64,000 bases of DNA from Owenia fusiformis (GCA_903813345.2 CAIIXF020000002.1:29209223-29273222); one strand, 5' to 3'. Counted from the stretch's first letter, positions 23,287 through 36,606 are shown. The notes: generated by a model from the sequence alone, not told the origin. A program made the numbers and translations.

Positions 23287-23738
23287 ACCTCATAAAATGA
23301 ACATACGACAAAACCTGTCAAGTCGAAAACCTCTATAAATGGAATACATTGCATGAGTGAAAACGTTTGATAGTCCTGTAGTCATTTATTAACTTATTGT
23401 AAGTGTAACAGAGCTGTACGTTAAAAGCCTCCAAAGTGAAACATGATTTTGAGGCACCAAAGGACTTTCCCTTTCACAAGACATCATCCTAAAATTTGAA
23501 CATTAGCAGCTTATGTGTCTTTTACCCTATATCGAAAATAAAGAAACTGAAAAATGTGTTTGAGGGAACAATATTCCTCTTTTGTATATTATATTGCCTT
23601 TTGTAAAGAAATAAAAGTAAAAAAACTTCATCAAAAATGTGACATTCAGTTTTTCTGTATTCCCAAAAATAATTGAAATCACGAGCTTTAAGTACTTCCC
23701 CGTGTTCGTTCCATTGAATAGGTCTATTAGTTAATTAA

Positions 23739-23897
23739 GGAATAAATAATGATAAGCCATTCAATATGGTGAAATTCAGCACGAGTTGGACAGAATGTTG
23801 TACAAAGCACGAACCGAAGGTGAGTGCATTTGTACTAACATTCTGTCCAACGAGTGCTGAATTTCACCATATTGAATGGCCTATCATTATTTATTCC
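23739..23897. mobile_element. Foldback MITE with ~70-bp arms
   Basis: GGAATAAATAATGATAAGCC facing GGCCTATCATTATTTATTCC; pairing continues through ATTCAATATGGTGAAATTCA and TTGGACAGAATG. A cruciform-forming element. Confidence 0.8.
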
Positions 23898-24929
23898 GAT
23901 TCAAACATAAAAAATTAGTAAAAGCCGTGTCTGTGGAACGGGCATGAAGGAAGAATACGCATGCTGTCAAGATTCTGAAGTCGGCCGGAAAATTTTTAGA
24001 ATTTGTTTGGGCTGTTCTATTTTACTCCCCGTTTTAGATTTTATACGGTGTATGCAAACATGGGGTGTTGATAAAATAAAATTCAAACATGACCGTGCGG
24101 AGGGAGTTAAAAAGAACAGCTATCCCTGGACAGAGCCCCAGATGTGCAGCTGAGATGTGACGTCACTCAAAACAATGAAAATTGCAGATTGAATAGAGCA
24201 TGGTCGTGCATCTATGGAGAATTAGAGAACGTTCTATATTGGCTATGCTGCATTCTGATTGGTTGAGAAATTCGAATAGAGCACGGTCATGTTTGAATCT
24301 GTTTTACATGACATTCATTATCACAAGTACTCACAGGAAATGGATTATTAAATACGGGACAAACTCAAGCCAATGAAATTACAATGTAAAATAACATTAG
24401 TGAATGTCACAATGGATTACATCTAAAAAGTGTCCCAAAATTGGAATTATGTTGAATATATTCCAGCATGGCTTCAAGTGATTTTCATCTGCGGTATCAT
24501 CTGTATTAGGGAGGTTAGCTACACATTTTTGAGAAAATTAATGTATGCTAACACTGAACATGTTGAATGATTCTCCTCCAGGGATTAGATGTCCCCTTCA
24601 TGGTGTTTTCTTGCCCAATTGAACACAGAGGTGTATTAGGTTAATATTATCTTGTCCCTGGGGAACAACATGAGAGGGGATGATAATTCCTGTGGGTCAT
24701 GATATTACACCTTCGCATAAAAGTTATCTTAAAAATGTGAAACTTTACTTCCCTAATACAATCGGCACAGAACCCTGGAACTTGTGTTGATTTCTTTATT
24801 TTGAAATGTACCGAAGTGTAACGTATGAAATGTTGGAAGAGTTCTTTTTTGGAATATAGCATTAGGCTATTTTGACACCAAAAGACTCAATTTGACATAT
24901 AACCTGACCTTTTTGACTTTTAACTGCAT
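23898..24929. other. No gene seen; possible repeat remnants
   Basis: Short inverted matches (GATTCAAACAT near 23900 and CATGTTTGAATC near 24290, with GACCGTGC/GCACGGTC) suggest an older element around 23898-24300. Nothing else is recognised. Confidence 0.4.
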
Positions 24930-25220
24930 AGGCGTAGCCAGGAGGGAGTGCTATGGTGCTATCGCAACGCCCCCTACCCCTTTTCCAATGAGAATATAAC
25001 CATCAGAAAGAGGAAGAAAATAGCTTTAAAATGCATTGTATTTGAAGCTTCTAGCTCAATTTTGAAAGAAGTTACATCAATTTTTGTAAAATTCAAAACA
25101 AAACGTTATCTTTTTTTGGGTTGCTTATGCCATGATCACACCCCCCCCCCCCCCGACTGAAAACCGAAATTTATTTGGCAATCGCACCCCCCCCCCTGAC
25201 TGAAAGCTGGCTACGCCCCT
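24930..25220. mobile_element. GTAGCCAGG MITE copy with C-rich tracts
   Basis: Ends AGGCGTAGCCAGGAGGG and AGCTGGCTACGCCCCT form an inverted pair. Two poly-C runs stand near the right end. Confidence 0.75.
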
Positions 25221-26077
25221 GAACTGTATATCCCTACAAGTATATAAACATTTTCGTATACATGTATATAAATGCTTGCCTTTTTTGTAATAGACTGACT
25301 ACCCTTTTTGTAATAGACTGACACCCTTTTTGTAATACACCGACATTTTCTATAATATATGTAGACCTTTATAGAATAGAATATATCAATACATTCTTGG
25401 AACGAATACAAACCTTTTCAGAATTTGAAATGCATGGCCAATAAATCGAACAAAGAATATAAAGGCTTTAGGAAAATACCAATGCTTAATTTATGGTTCC
25501 AATGGGCTTGTACATTGATTTTTTTAATTACTTTTGTATCTAACATCAGATAGCGTGAGAGTTACCAGTTGTACAAAACACTAGAGAAAAATGTTGCATC
25601 ATCCATTTTGTCACATTAAATCCATTTTGCCATATTAAATCCAAAGCAAACTAACATTCGGCTATCATTCTAAATAACGTTAAAATGCAAAATATCAAGA
25701 TTAATTCATGAAAATGAATGAGGAGAAGATATTAAAATATATTGAAATCTTTAACATGGACAGTGGCATCAGCAGTCATGCAGCATAACTTAATTAATAA
25801 TATTTCTAATTTCATTTGCCCGCATTGTCCACTTAACAATCAAAATATGGGCTTGCAAATTACGCACTATTCGCACTCTGATTGCTTCAGTCAATTGGCA
25901 ATAATATTCTGATTCAATTAACTGAAATTTGATTCATGTAATTCATTTTGATTATTCAATTGCCTTTGAATTATAGTGTTTATCTCTATTTTATGTTATC
26001 GTTAGAACCTGGAGAGGGAGAATTAAAGAAGTGACAATGATATATCCCGGGGGAAGATATAATACATGTACAGTATA
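25221..26077. other. Mostly unremarkable intron; short tandem repeat at 25280-25345
   Basis: TTTTTGTAATAGACTGAC(TA)CCC repeats two to three times near 25283-25345; otherwise AT-rich sequence with nothing recognised. Confidence 0.5.
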
Positions 26078-26221
26078 CAATTGTTGACCTCTCCAGAGGT
26101 CAACCGAAAAAATTGTATACCGAGACTGTAAACCGAGAAGGTCGAGGTCAACAGTAGTTTCAAGGTTTACAGTCGAGGTATATGATTTTGACGGTTGACC
26201 GAATGGAGAGGTCTACAATTG
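26078..26221. mobile_element. Foldback element with CAATTGTTGACCTCTCC ends
   Basis: CAATTGTTGACCTCTCCAGA faces GGAGAGGTCTACAATTG, with further internal inverted GTCAACCG/CGGTTGAC. A related GCGGTCAACAATATG ... TTGACCGC pair follows at 26535-26593. Confidence 0.65.
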
Positions 26222-26637
26222 TTTTGTTAGTCTGAAGAAACTAATAATACACATATAGACGACAATCATCAATCGGCTTCATTTCACCATGGACTTCTAA
26301 CTTATTTGAAGTCCATGATTTCACAATCTTTTCTCCGAACCACGCCAGCAATGCGTACTCATTAGTAAATTAATGTTAATTTTACGTTTCTATTTGTATT
26401 TTTGCTATATTTGTCGTCTAGTAAAGTCAAAATATCACATTCATCAATGTTTAAGAACGTCAGTCTGCCATGTTTTTCTTTAAACATTATGACGTCATAT
26501 TCCCATAATTCACAAGTGTAGTACAGTAACAAATGCGGTCAACAATATGATATCCCATGATGCACAGGTGGGGTACAGGCAAAAATGTTGACCGCTAATT
26601 GACCAATCAGATGCGAGTATTCACACTGAGGTACTAA

Positions 26638-27472
26638 CAATAGAACCTGTATATCTGGACACCTGGCAAATCCAAACACCTACCAATCAAATTGACTCTG
26701 ATGTTAAGAAAAACTTGAAATGTGAACACCTCTCAATTTGAACAGTGATCAGTCATATTTGAAAAATTAATCTGTCTACAGTAAAATTTTAAATGTTTGG
26801 AACTACTTTGAATTTAAAAAATTAGCAATCAAAGGACCATATTGAAACAGTATGTAAAAATAGAAACATTTATACATGTCTTAACTTTTGTATATTTTAG
26901 TTTGTTTTGTAGTTTAGCTATCATATCTGTGGCCTCTTACATTTTGATGCTTCTCTGCCATGTTATTTTTGGAAAAATTAACATGGCTGAAACTCCCTAA
27001 ATTACAAAAGGCCACAGCTTTGCTGCACATAATACACAACTATCTAAAATATACAAAAGTTAGGACAAGTAGATATGTTTCTATTTTTTATATACTGTTG
27101 CAATATAGTCATTTGATTGCTTATTTTTTAAATTCAAAGTAGTTCCAAACATCTAAAATTTTACTGTAATCTGAATACTTTTCATAAGATTTCACAAAAT
27201 TGTTCAAATATTGTTATGATATCAAAACTTTGGGAAAATAACTTGAATGGTCTTGATTATAATAGGGCTTTCCAGCATGACTAGATTCATTCATTTCTAA
27301 TTTCTGAAATGCCGTAAAGCTATGTGGTCAAATGAACTATAAATATGTACCGAGAATGTGTTCACATTTATTCAGAATCTGGAATCTCCCGATTGCAAAA
27401 ACCACGAAATGTGAACACCTCCTAATCTAAACACTTTAAGCCGATGGCGTTTTGATTTGACAGGTTTTACTG
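26638..27472. mobile_element. Foldback element, arms of ~170 bp
   Basis: 26780-26950 and 26985-27170 are inverted copies (for example CAGTAAAATTTTAAATGTTT and AAACATCTAAAATTTTACTG). Outer sequences carry GAACACCTC-type motifs, and the right end is CAGGTTTTACTG, the terminus shared with 21153-22382. Confidence 0.75.
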
Positions 27473-28360
27473 TAGCCACTTTAAACATGGTATGCAGGAC
27501 CTCACCCAAACCAACCAACAAAGATGATATATTGATTTTTTTATTGAGCCAAGCTGTACCTTTCTTTGGGTTATATAATATACATATAAAATTGATACAG
27601 TTATTGATTTCTCAGAAAAACAGAACAATTCATTTTATTGAAACTAATATGTCAATACTCTACAACAGCTTATTTAAATATATATGCGCAAATGCCAAAG
27701 GGAAGGGTGACTAAAAACTTTAAAGAAACCAATCAAGAAAAGCAAACTGTAAGTGTAAATCTGTCATAAGAAAAGTAGACCCTAAAACCATGATCTAACG
27801 TGAAAAGAAACAATGTCTAACATCGGTGGTGTTTGAAATAGGTAAAGAGATGAAATGAAATGAAAAAACAGAAAGTCAATAAATAAGAACTCTATATAGT
27901 TTCATTGCATAAAAAATTACTTAAAATTTTTTAAAGATTTCAGAGTTATGTAAATTATCATGATAAAGGAGTGAACTATTCGTCCAGGTGATAATACATA
28001 CTCTATGATCCAAGAGTACTTTTTGTAAAGCCATAAGCAAAATTTAACTTTAATTCATCATAATTTAGCAAGGCATATTTGACAACTGAGTCAATAAAAC
28101 ATTTTCTTTGCCATTATTGCAGTTTCGTGCTTTTATGGTTAATCAATTTTTTAAGTATGATCAACACATGCGTAAACCCATTAAACTGGCACTAGAAGCA
28201 GTCTGAAACGGATTCTTTTAACGGCTCAATTTATTTTAAAACATGCATATTTTTTGCATATTTTCAAATTCAGGAGGTGTTACAATCAATGATCTATTAC
28301 AACAGCCCTATCCTATCATCTTGATCCATCAAGGTATTACATATGCCTGAAGGAATACAT
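27473..28360. other. No feature seen
   Basis: AT-rich intronic sequence without repeats or coding signals I can support. Confidence 0.5.
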
Positions 28361-29208
28361 TGGTTTAACAGTATGTACCATATCCTATTCATTTAGGGTT
28401 TAACAGTATGTACCATATCCTATTCATTTAGGGTTTAACAGTATGTACCCTATCCTATTCATTTAGGGTTTAACAGTATGTACCCTATCCTATTCATTTA
28501 GGGTTTAACAGTATGTACCCTATCCTATTCATTTAGGGTTTAACAGTATGTACCCTATCCTATTCATTTAGGGTTTAACAGTATGTACCCTATCCTATTC
28601 ATTTAGGGTTTAACAGTATGTACCCTATCCTATTCATTTAGGGTTTAACAGTATGTACCCTATCCTATTCATTTAGGGTTTAACAGTATGTACCCTATCC
28701 TATTCATTTAGGGTTTAACAGTATGTACCCTATCCTATTCATTTAGGGTTTAACAGTATGTACCCTATCCTATTCATTTAGGGTTTAACAGTATGTACCC
28801 TATCCTATTCATTTAGGGTTTAACAGTATGTACCCTATTTTATTCATTTAGGGTTTAACAGTATGTACCCTATCCTATTCATTTAGGGTTTAACAGTATG
28901 TACCCTATCCTATTCATTTAGGGTTTAACAGTATGTACCCTATCCTATTCATTTAGGGTTTAACAGTATGTACCCTATCCTATTCATTTAGGGTTTAACA
29001 GTATGTACCCTATCCTATTCATTTAGGGTTTAACAGTATGTACCCTATCCTATTCATTTAGGGTTTAACAGTATGTACCCTATCCTATTCATTTAGGGTT
29101 TAACAGTATGTACCCTATCCTATTCATTTAGGGTTTAACAGTATGTACCCTATCCTATTCATTTAGGGTTTAACAGTACATGTATGTACCCTATCCTATT
29201 CATTTAGG
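28361..29208. repeat. 35-bp minisatellite, 24 copies
   Basis: Unit GGGTTTAACAGTATGTACCC + TATCCTATTCATTTA. Period is exactly 35 from 28363 to 29168. Almost every copy is identical; differences are CCATATCC in the first two, one CCCTATTTTATT near 28836, and a 4-bp insertion in the last. Each junction forms TTTAGGGTTTA, resembling a telomere-type heptamer, but it occurs once per 35 bp. Confidence 0.97.
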
Positions 29209-29730
29209 ACTTCATCCCTGCTTTCATACTAAATTCATTAACCCAAGAATAAACACATTATTCCAAATGGTGTATTATAATTGAATATATCCCATATCTC
29301 ATGAGAATGATGGGATTGAAGTCTTAATTTGGCCCTGCCCTTTACTGTCTATTTGATTTGAAAGCAGTGAATTTCAAAAGGTTTTTTATTGGCCACATTA
29401 TGATTATTCCATCTGACACACCACATTTTGTTATGCACAAATCCTAAACCAAAATACCAATACATGACATGTCAATGCTATAACTTCAATCACTAAGGTG
29501 CCATCAAACTATTATTTTGAGATTTCATTGTGAGAATTTATGATGAGCCTATAAAGTTCTTTGTTAAGAAAGATTGTTTAATGTCAGAACCAAATGTGAA
29601 TTAATGTTAGATCAACAGATTGTACAGAAATTACTATAGTAACAGTTAACACCTTTGATACATAAAAACAGAGTTTCAATTGGAAGAGTTCCTTCTACAT
29701 TAACAAGTAGCAAAGAAAGAATAATAGACC

Positions 29731-29988
29731 AGAATTGCAAGTAGAATTAATCTTGATTTACATCATCTTATATTTAAAATTTAGTCAAATTGTGGTTCAA
29801 AAATTATCAATCAACTTTATCTCATTCAAAATAGAGAATTCTAGGTTCTGGGGTAGATCCCCTATAGTCCCCAAAAAGTGGTATATCTTTTTAGTTTAAG
29901 GGAACTTTCTATTATATCTGCCATGTTATCTGACCCAGATTAGCCTCCTGGTGGTGAAACTGATAACTACATACTCACATCTGGGTTA
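29731..29988. mobile_element. Diverged copy of the 10300-10723 MITE
   Basis: Shares TTAATCTTGATTTA, GGGAACTTTCTA, GCCATGTTATCTGACCC and CCTGGTGGTGAAAC with the first copy; ends are decayed. Confidence 0.65.
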
Positions 29989-30764
29989 TTGATTTGTGGC
30001 TTTATAAAAAGCTGTATAAAAAATTCTTTGGAGATATTGAACCAAGATACACATATGAATGTATCCTTCCCATTGATCTTTGCATATCAATGTCAAAACG
30101 GGCAAACAGAAGAAATGACCATGTAGAAAGTGGTCTGTTTATTGACCACAAACTCTGATTGGCTAGGCGAGATCAAAGATTTATTGTTAACTGACAAAGT
30201 GAAGCTGAAGCTCTCTTTTAAGAAGTGAAGTCGAAAGAATGCAAAGGAAACTGGGGAAATTTTATAAAAAACATATCAGCACATTGTCGGCGATAGTTTA
30301 TACTCTTTCAAATTTTATAATTTAATTTATAATTGTATATTAACAATTATTGAAGATCTGCAGAATAATTGGCAAAAACTAACATTCCAACAGTTTGATT
30401 TTACCTATTCAAAAGAGAGCTTCACCTTCTAATGTTCTCAGGCTCTTACACTTAGAATTGGCAAATACTGACCTATTTAGACTATATGGCAGCTGACGGC
30501 TGAATAAAACAAACCTGTTACTACATGTTAATGTAAAAGTATTGAATTTGCATCATTCAATTAAAGTATTGTTGACATAGACCATTAAGGCAGCTGACAT
30601 TATTTAAAGTGCTGTTTCTCATCTGCTGTATTTAATCATTAATTAAAAAAAGAAAAAAAATCATGAATACGATACGCAATACATAGCTGACATGTTTAAA
30701 TAATAATGCAAATCGATTTATGAGAAAGGACTATTCTTGATTTGGAGAATGAACCCCTGCTTCT
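29989..30764. other. No feature seen
   Basis: AT-rich intronic sequence; nothing recognised. Confidence 0.5.
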
Positions 30765-31090
30765 GACAAATTTGATTTTTTACATAATATAGATTTGAAG
30801 GTCTTCTTTTTGAATCGTCTTAATTTAATTTGGGTGATATTTCTAGATTTTTCATAAAAAAATTATAAGCTCAGTACACTTATGAACTTCTTTCTCCAAA
30901 TTGAGACTTATATTTTGTTGAATCGGTCTACTGCATGTTATCTCTGCTTCAGACAATTGTGATAGTTTTATATCTTGTAGATTTAAATGTCCTCTTTTGA
31001 ATATTTATAATTTAATTTGGGTGATATTTCTATATTTTTCATAAAATTTATTAGCCCAGGAGACTGTTCTCCAAACCGAGACTTGTCATT
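30765..31090. repeat. ~190-bp tandem duplication
   Basis: Two copies share TTTAATTTGGGTGATATTTC, TTTTTCATAAAA and TTCTCCAAA(T/C)(T/C)GAGACTT in the same order. Confidence 0.75.
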
Positions 31091-31977
31091 TGAATTTTAT
31101 GAAGGCCCCCATCTTTACATGAAGTGGGTGACGCTCTTCATATTATGGACCGGGTTTGCAACATTCATGCGACTTCCAGTTGTGTATGCCTAGCCTTTAT
31201 TAGCTGATATGGCAAAGCAAAGCGTAAAGGCAAGTTAGAAGTCGTCATATGATGTGATTCAAAGTAATTCAAAGTGTTTCACATCATCTATGACATATCA
31301 GCAACAATCTAAACATCACAAGCCACTGTTGATTCTAAATTAATCTGTGATGTCATTTATGTTACCCTGCCAACAACAAAACAAGCATTTAGTTTTGTTC
31401 ATTTTCTTTCACAGTGGTCTTTATGAACAGCAGAGTGGTTTTCTCCACTGGGTCTACTTGTGCCTCTAAAGCTATAGCAATTTCAGCTTCTAGCATATAT
31501 TGAAGAATCATCCATGTGATATAAAATACTTCCTTTAATAGCTAATACCTAATTAATGTCACTATTCACTTGTTATAATGTCACCACACTCTCATTGATG
31601 TCATGTAACTCTTTTTGATGTCGCTATACTCTCATATATCATGACATATAGACCATGAATAAACTTGCTGTAAATTAATAAATAGCAAGAATAAGAGCAA
31701 CAGGGTGGGACAAAATTGTTGCCAACATGTAAACTGATTGTTATAACTAAAAAATGACATAGAATTAACCAAAAGAGCCCAAAATATTCTAAAATTGAAA
31801 CAACTTTTTGGAAGATTATCTACTAAATCTCATTTTACCTTTAATTTCCACTTATTAAAAATTTTGTTTTCATTATAAATCTAACAGATAATTGAAAAAT
31901 GCTTCCCTTAATGATTTTAATGCTTTTAAAGCTAGAAAACAATCACATCATTATAAAATGGATGTCAGATGACACAG
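31091..31977. other. No feature seen
   Basis: AT-rich intronic sequence; nothing recognised. Confidence 0.45.
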
Positions 31978-32813
31978 CTGGTCAGAAAGTGTACTAAAAC
32001 CTGTTTGATACATGTACCATGATTCAGAATTAGTTTCTTTACTTTGGTCAGAAAGTGTACTAAAACCTGTTTGATACATGTACTACAATTCAGAATTAGT
32101 TTCTTTACTTTGGTCAGAAAGTGTACTAGAATCTGTTTGATACATGTACCACAATTCAGAATTAGTTCCTTTACTTTGGTCAGAAAGTGTACTAGAACCT
32201 GTTTGATACATGTACCATGATTCAGAATTAGTTCCTTTACTTTGGTCAGAAAGTGCACTAAAACCTGTTTGATACATGTACCACAATTCAGAATTAGTTT
32301 GTTTACTTTGGTCAGAAAGTGTACTAAAACATGTTTGATACATGTACCACAATTCAGAATTAGTTCCTTTACTTTGGTCAGAAAGTATACTAAAACCTGT
32401 TTGATACATGTACCACAATTCAGAATTAGTTCCTTTACTTTGGTCAGAAAGTGTACTAAAGCCTGTTTGATACATGTAATATGATTTAGAATTAGTTTTT
32501 TTTACTTTGGTCAGAAAGTGTACTAAAACCTGTTTGATACATGTACCACAATTCAGAATTAGTTCCTTTACTTTGGTCAGAAAGTATACTAAAACCTGTT
32601 TGATACATGTACAATAATTCAGAAATAGTTCCTTTACTTTGGTCAGAAAATGTACTAAAACCTGTTTGATACATGTACCATAATTCAGAATTAGTTCCTT
32701 TACTTTGGTCAGAAAGTGTACTAAAACCTGTTTGATACATGTACCACAATTCAGAATTAGTTCCTTTACTTTGGTCAGAAAGTGTACTAAAACCTGTTTG
32801 ATACAGAAACAGA
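31978..32813. repeat. 66-bp minisatellite, about 12.5 copies
   Basis: Unit TTTGGTCAGAAAGTGTACTA + AAACCTGTTTGATACATGTA + CCACAATTCAGAATTAGTTC + CTTTAC. The 66-bp period is 22 codons, so several overlapping frames stay open on both strands. The encoded peptides resemble no family I know and are treated as artefacts of the period. Confidence 0.95.
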
Positions 32814-34484
32814 AAATTCTATAATCACACTTTTACTACCCCATGGTAGAGGCGCTTGGTTCAGGATTTGTTTATTTATGTCATATCTTATATTGAAAAT
32901 CTGAAAACTACCACAATTCAGAATCAGTTTCTTTACAGTGTATACCTAATCACAGAAAAAACTTTAATTCTAAATATTTACTTGAATGCTATAATATAGA
33001 GCTGCTATAAACAAAATAATAAAATGCATTTTGATAACTCTCTACTAAAGTTGCTTCCTAAAAATCTGGAGAAGTGTTTCATTTTGTGAGCATCTACTAC
33101 TCACATTACATCATGATACTTGAATTAAAACTTATGTTATTTGAATTTAAATGATAATGAAAAGTTCAAGAAGTCTAACTCTGTACTTCTTTAGATATAA
33201 ACAATATAAAAGACATGTTGAGGTTCTTAGGTCTATCTGACATTGTGATTTTTAGCAAGCTGTGAACAATTAAAAACTGAAATACATCAGGTCTCTGCAT
33301 GCTACCCCTTCATACACTCTAATCTATGTTTAATAGAGAATAGGGGTGAAACACATTTAAGACTAAGATGCCATATGGACGAGGCCTGGACTTTAAGAGA
33401 GTGACGCAGTAACACTGCCAAATCAGCTCCAGCCACTACCAATTGAAAACACAGAATAGTTGCCATCGTGTGAACTTGCCTAAATACACAATAAAATCTA
33501 AGTGCACAATACAATACCATGTAGCAGGGTAGAACCATTAAATAACACTGAAAATACTTCCTGGTGAGAGCCCTGGGGACTGAAAATATATCCTGGTGAG
33601 AGCCCTGGGGACTAAATAACATTAAGTATAACAACCCTGCCTCCCTCCATTCCAGCCTTTCACTTCCTGCTCACCCAAGATGAAACCGACATTTTAAAAC
33701 TGGTTGAGGCCATGATGCAGAATTCAACATTCTCCATACAGGCACCAAAACAAAGACTCATTCTCTGGAAGGGAACCTCCCTGTGCAATTGGAGAAAGAT
33801 ATATAATCCAAAGATAGCATTTTCTTATTTTTTATTACATGTATTTTATTTATTTGACTTTGCAATTTGTAAAAGATATTTCAATAACAATAACAATATC
33901 CGCGAGGAAGTTATTTGAATCTGAAAAAAGAACGCGAACTTGATAATGGTTCGTCTTAATAAACAGCGGATTATGAGGATTTATGTTAGCAATCTAGCTA
34001 ATGGTTTACATACTGGTGATTCCAGAACAGGGCGACCTAAAAGTTGATGACAAACTGCTTTTTTCATTAGATATAGAGCAGGATGTTTTCTTAATCGTTA
34101 GAACAAGGTTTTTTAGAATTTCCCATTAGAATAAGTGATGGGTCTTTTAGAATATCCCGTGAGAATAAATTATGGGTCTTTTAGAATACCCCATTAAAAT
34201 AATTGTTTTTTTAGAATATCCCGTGAGAATATACTTAGTGGTTATATCACTGATTTGCGAAATATTCCCGAGATTTTTGCCAATATAAGCCCATCCATTC
34301 TTTCGAGGAGGCTGCCATTTTGGAAATTGACGGTGATAACCGAGACAAAAATCTAAATAGGCTTTCTGTCACTGACTGTCTTCATAGTCAGAGAAAATAT
34401 GTTTATATATACTTAGTATACGTTTATAAAGAAATAAATATTTGTTTGTGTGGGGAAAAGTTAAGAAATATTTCTGGATCGGAA
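32814..34484. other. Mostly featureless intron with two small tandem repeats
   Basis: CCTGGTGAGAGCCCTGGGGACT repeats at about 33561-33615, and TTTTAGAATATCCCGTGAGAATA-type units of ~40 bp repeat at 34109-34232. No coding exon is supported. Confidence 0.55.
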
Positions 34485-34615
34485 CGGAAGCTCCAATTGC
34501 GACAGCCAATCAGATTGCAAGTTCTTAATCAGGGAAATGCGAAGTGCTTATCGCAGGGGGTCAAAAGAAAGAAGATATTCTGGATTTTGAAGCCCTGTGA
34601 TCGGAGGATGGAGAG
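34485..34615. mobile_element. Second copy of the 3608-3901 MITE core
   Basis: GCGACAGCCAATCAGATTGC, GTTCTTAATC, GCTTATCGCAGGGGGT and CCCTGTGATCGGAGGATG match the first copy in order. Confidence 0.7.
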
Positions 34616-34791
34616 AATACTGCAACTCGATGTTTTTAATACTCCAGACGTGTCTTGAAAAATTCATTCCTTTTTATATCTTTGTGATGTCATAGATCAA
34701 GTTAATTATTAATTAATCTACATAATCAAACAGAATATATGAGACAATATACATTCATTCAAGATACACTTACATTTTCATTATTAGTAAA

Positions 34792-34958
34792 GCCTAGGTC
34801 ACATTTTGTCTACGGTGGCAATATGGTAGCAAATGCTTTACAAAATCTATATAGAAAATCTACTTTGTGCCACTTATCTATACATTTAATCATATTTCTC
34901 TCAATTTTGTGAAGCTACGGCCACCATACATTTACCACTGGTCAAATATGACTGAGGC
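34792..34958. mobile_element. Possible MITE with GCCTAGGTCACATTTTG ends
   Basis: GCCTAGGTCACATTTTG faces CAAATATGACTGAGGC; arms also share GG(T/C)GGCAATATGG / CCACCATAC. Confidence 0.5.
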
Positions 34959-35804
34959 ATTACTGATCATAGTTCTTATCCAATTGGGATTGTGGAATTG
35001 ATCCTTCGGGATATTGTAAATTGATTATAATAGAGGAAATACAGGTAAATAACATGAAATGTGGGTTAATGGAGTTTATATATTCAAGATCAGACAACGA
35101 GGTTGACTCTGAGGCTAATCGAGATAAGAAATGATAAAACTTATCTTGGTTCTACAGCCAGGGCACAGTATTGCTAATATTAGTTTAATTGCCAATAACC
35201 ATAAATCTGTTTTTCTGGATTATAGCTGCTAGGAAGGCAACGCTTATATGATGCTCAGACCAGTCCCGATATAATAACAGAGTAGTTACCAGGGTTTTAA
35301 AGGTTGATGTTAATTACCATTTTGATAGGATTACTTAAATATCAGTGTATGTTTTTGGAAAAATCTCAAAATTTTCATGAAGATCTATACATCAAGTGAT
35401 ACTTTTAAGATAGAGAGGGAGGCAAGTTTAGCTGTTAGATTGAGGCAAAATGGATAAAAGCAGCAATAGATTGAGGCACTGTATTTTTGAAGCGCCAGTA
35501 TACTGTAAATCATTAACTTAGTTTATTATGATTTTTTGAATTATGGTGGTCTTCAATGGGGATTCACTTCTTAGCCCCATTTCTGATTTAAGATTATAAT
35601 CAAGCGATATAAAGAACAAATGTAAATTAAATATTATATTATATCATAGAACATGTTTCAAACTTAAATTGTAAAAATAAGTGAAATGTTCAAGGAATTG
35701 AGTAGAGACAGGTAACCACTTCTATAGAAATGGCACTTTGTATACATCTTAGAGAGAAATAGAGTGAAATATGTAAAAAGAGAGAGAAATAGGTATTAAA
35801 TCTA
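34959..35804. other. Intron after exon 4, no feature seen
   Basis: AT-rich; nothing recognised. Confidence 0.5.
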
Positions 35805-35810
35805 ACTTAC

Positions 35811-35944
35811 CTCAGCTATACAAACTATTATGACACAATCACTTTTTTCTACTTCATCTAAGGATTCTATAAGAGATTGCAATGTCTCCATTATATACAC
35901 GACCCCATCTCTTTTTATATGTGGAATTCCAATAGCTATAGACA
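35811..35944 (-). CDS. MGAT4: MGAT4 exon 4: GT fold, first strand-helix
   Basis: Encodes about residues 148-192. It contains IGIPHIKRD, then METLQSLIESL and DCVIIVCIAE, closely matching the vertebrate GIPTVKRE / IETLHSLIDNL / DCVIVVFIGE segment, which is the start of the nucleotide-sugar-binding fold. The acceptor is TTTTCAG|TGTC and the donor GAG|GTAAGT (phase 0). About 60 bases of the 5' end of this exon, with its acceptor, are copied several times in the upstream intron (35945-37425). Confidence 0.96.
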
Positions 35945-36364
35945 CTGAAAATATAGAGAAGAAAATGTTAAGCAGTTGATCATCACTATATACACAACCC
36001 AATCTCTTTTTTTATGTAGAATTCCAATAGCTATAGACACTGAAAATATAGATGAAAATGTTAAGCAGTTGATCATCATTATATACACGACCCCATCTCT
36101 TTTTATATGTGGAATTCCAATAGCTATAGACACTGAAAATAGAGATGAAAATGTTAAACAGTTGATCATCACTATATACACGACCCAATCTCTTTTTATA
36201 TGTGGAATTCCAATAGCTATAGACACTGAAAATATAGAGATGAAAATGTTAAGCAGTTGATCATCACTATATACACGACCCAATCTCTTTTTATATGTGG
36301 AATTCCAATAGCTATAGACACTGAAAATATAGAGATGAAAATGTTAAGCAGTTGATCATCAATA
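35881..36364 (-). repeat. Tandem copies of the MGAT4 exon 4 acceptor and first ~60 coding bases
   Basis: Units of about 91-95 bp, each holding on the minus strand TTTTCAG|TGTCTATAGC, then GGAATTCCACATATAAAAAG and the codons for VVYI. Exon 4 supplies the first unit and four more lie upstream in the intron. A further copy, split by a hAT-like element, is at 36755-36790 and 37372-37425. The copies encode GIPHIKRD(W/G)VVYI but no full exon. Confidence 0.92.
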
Positions 36365-36381
36365 TAAGACATTAACATGTG

Positions 36382-36606
36382 CATAGCCAGGGGGTGCGAT
36401 GTGTGCGCACCTTCCCCAAATAAAAAAGGCAATTTTGTATGTAAAATTTGTTGAAAAAACAAATTAAAGTTTGAAGTGCCTAGAATGCACCATATACAAT
36501 GTAATTTTTTTAAACTTCCAGAACCCTGTACCCCTTTTTGGGGCTTGCTTCGCTTGAAGTGATGCCGACCCAAAAATTTGCACCCCCTTGACATTTGCTG
36601 GCTATG
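36382..36606. mobile_element. GTAGCCAGG MITE copy
   Basis: CATAGCCAGGGGG ... TGCTGGCTATG; a TTGCTTCGCTTGAAGTGATG stretch lies near the right end. Confidence 0.75.

Noticed and set aside
22831-23354. Overlapping open frames on both strands
   Set aside because: Product of the 21-bp (seven-codon) minisatellite period.
28361-29208. Interstitial telomere or CRISPR array
   Set aside because: The TTTAGGG word appears once per 35-bp unit and there are no distinct spacers; it is a plain minisatellite.
31965-32749. Repetitive frames of ~22-residue peptide units
   Set aside because: 66-bp period keeps several frames open on both strands; no composition or homology supporting a protein.
33302-33634. 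110-codon minus-strand frame
   Set aside because: Includes a small tandem repeat at its 5' side and has no family resemblance or in-phase splice sites for MGAT4.
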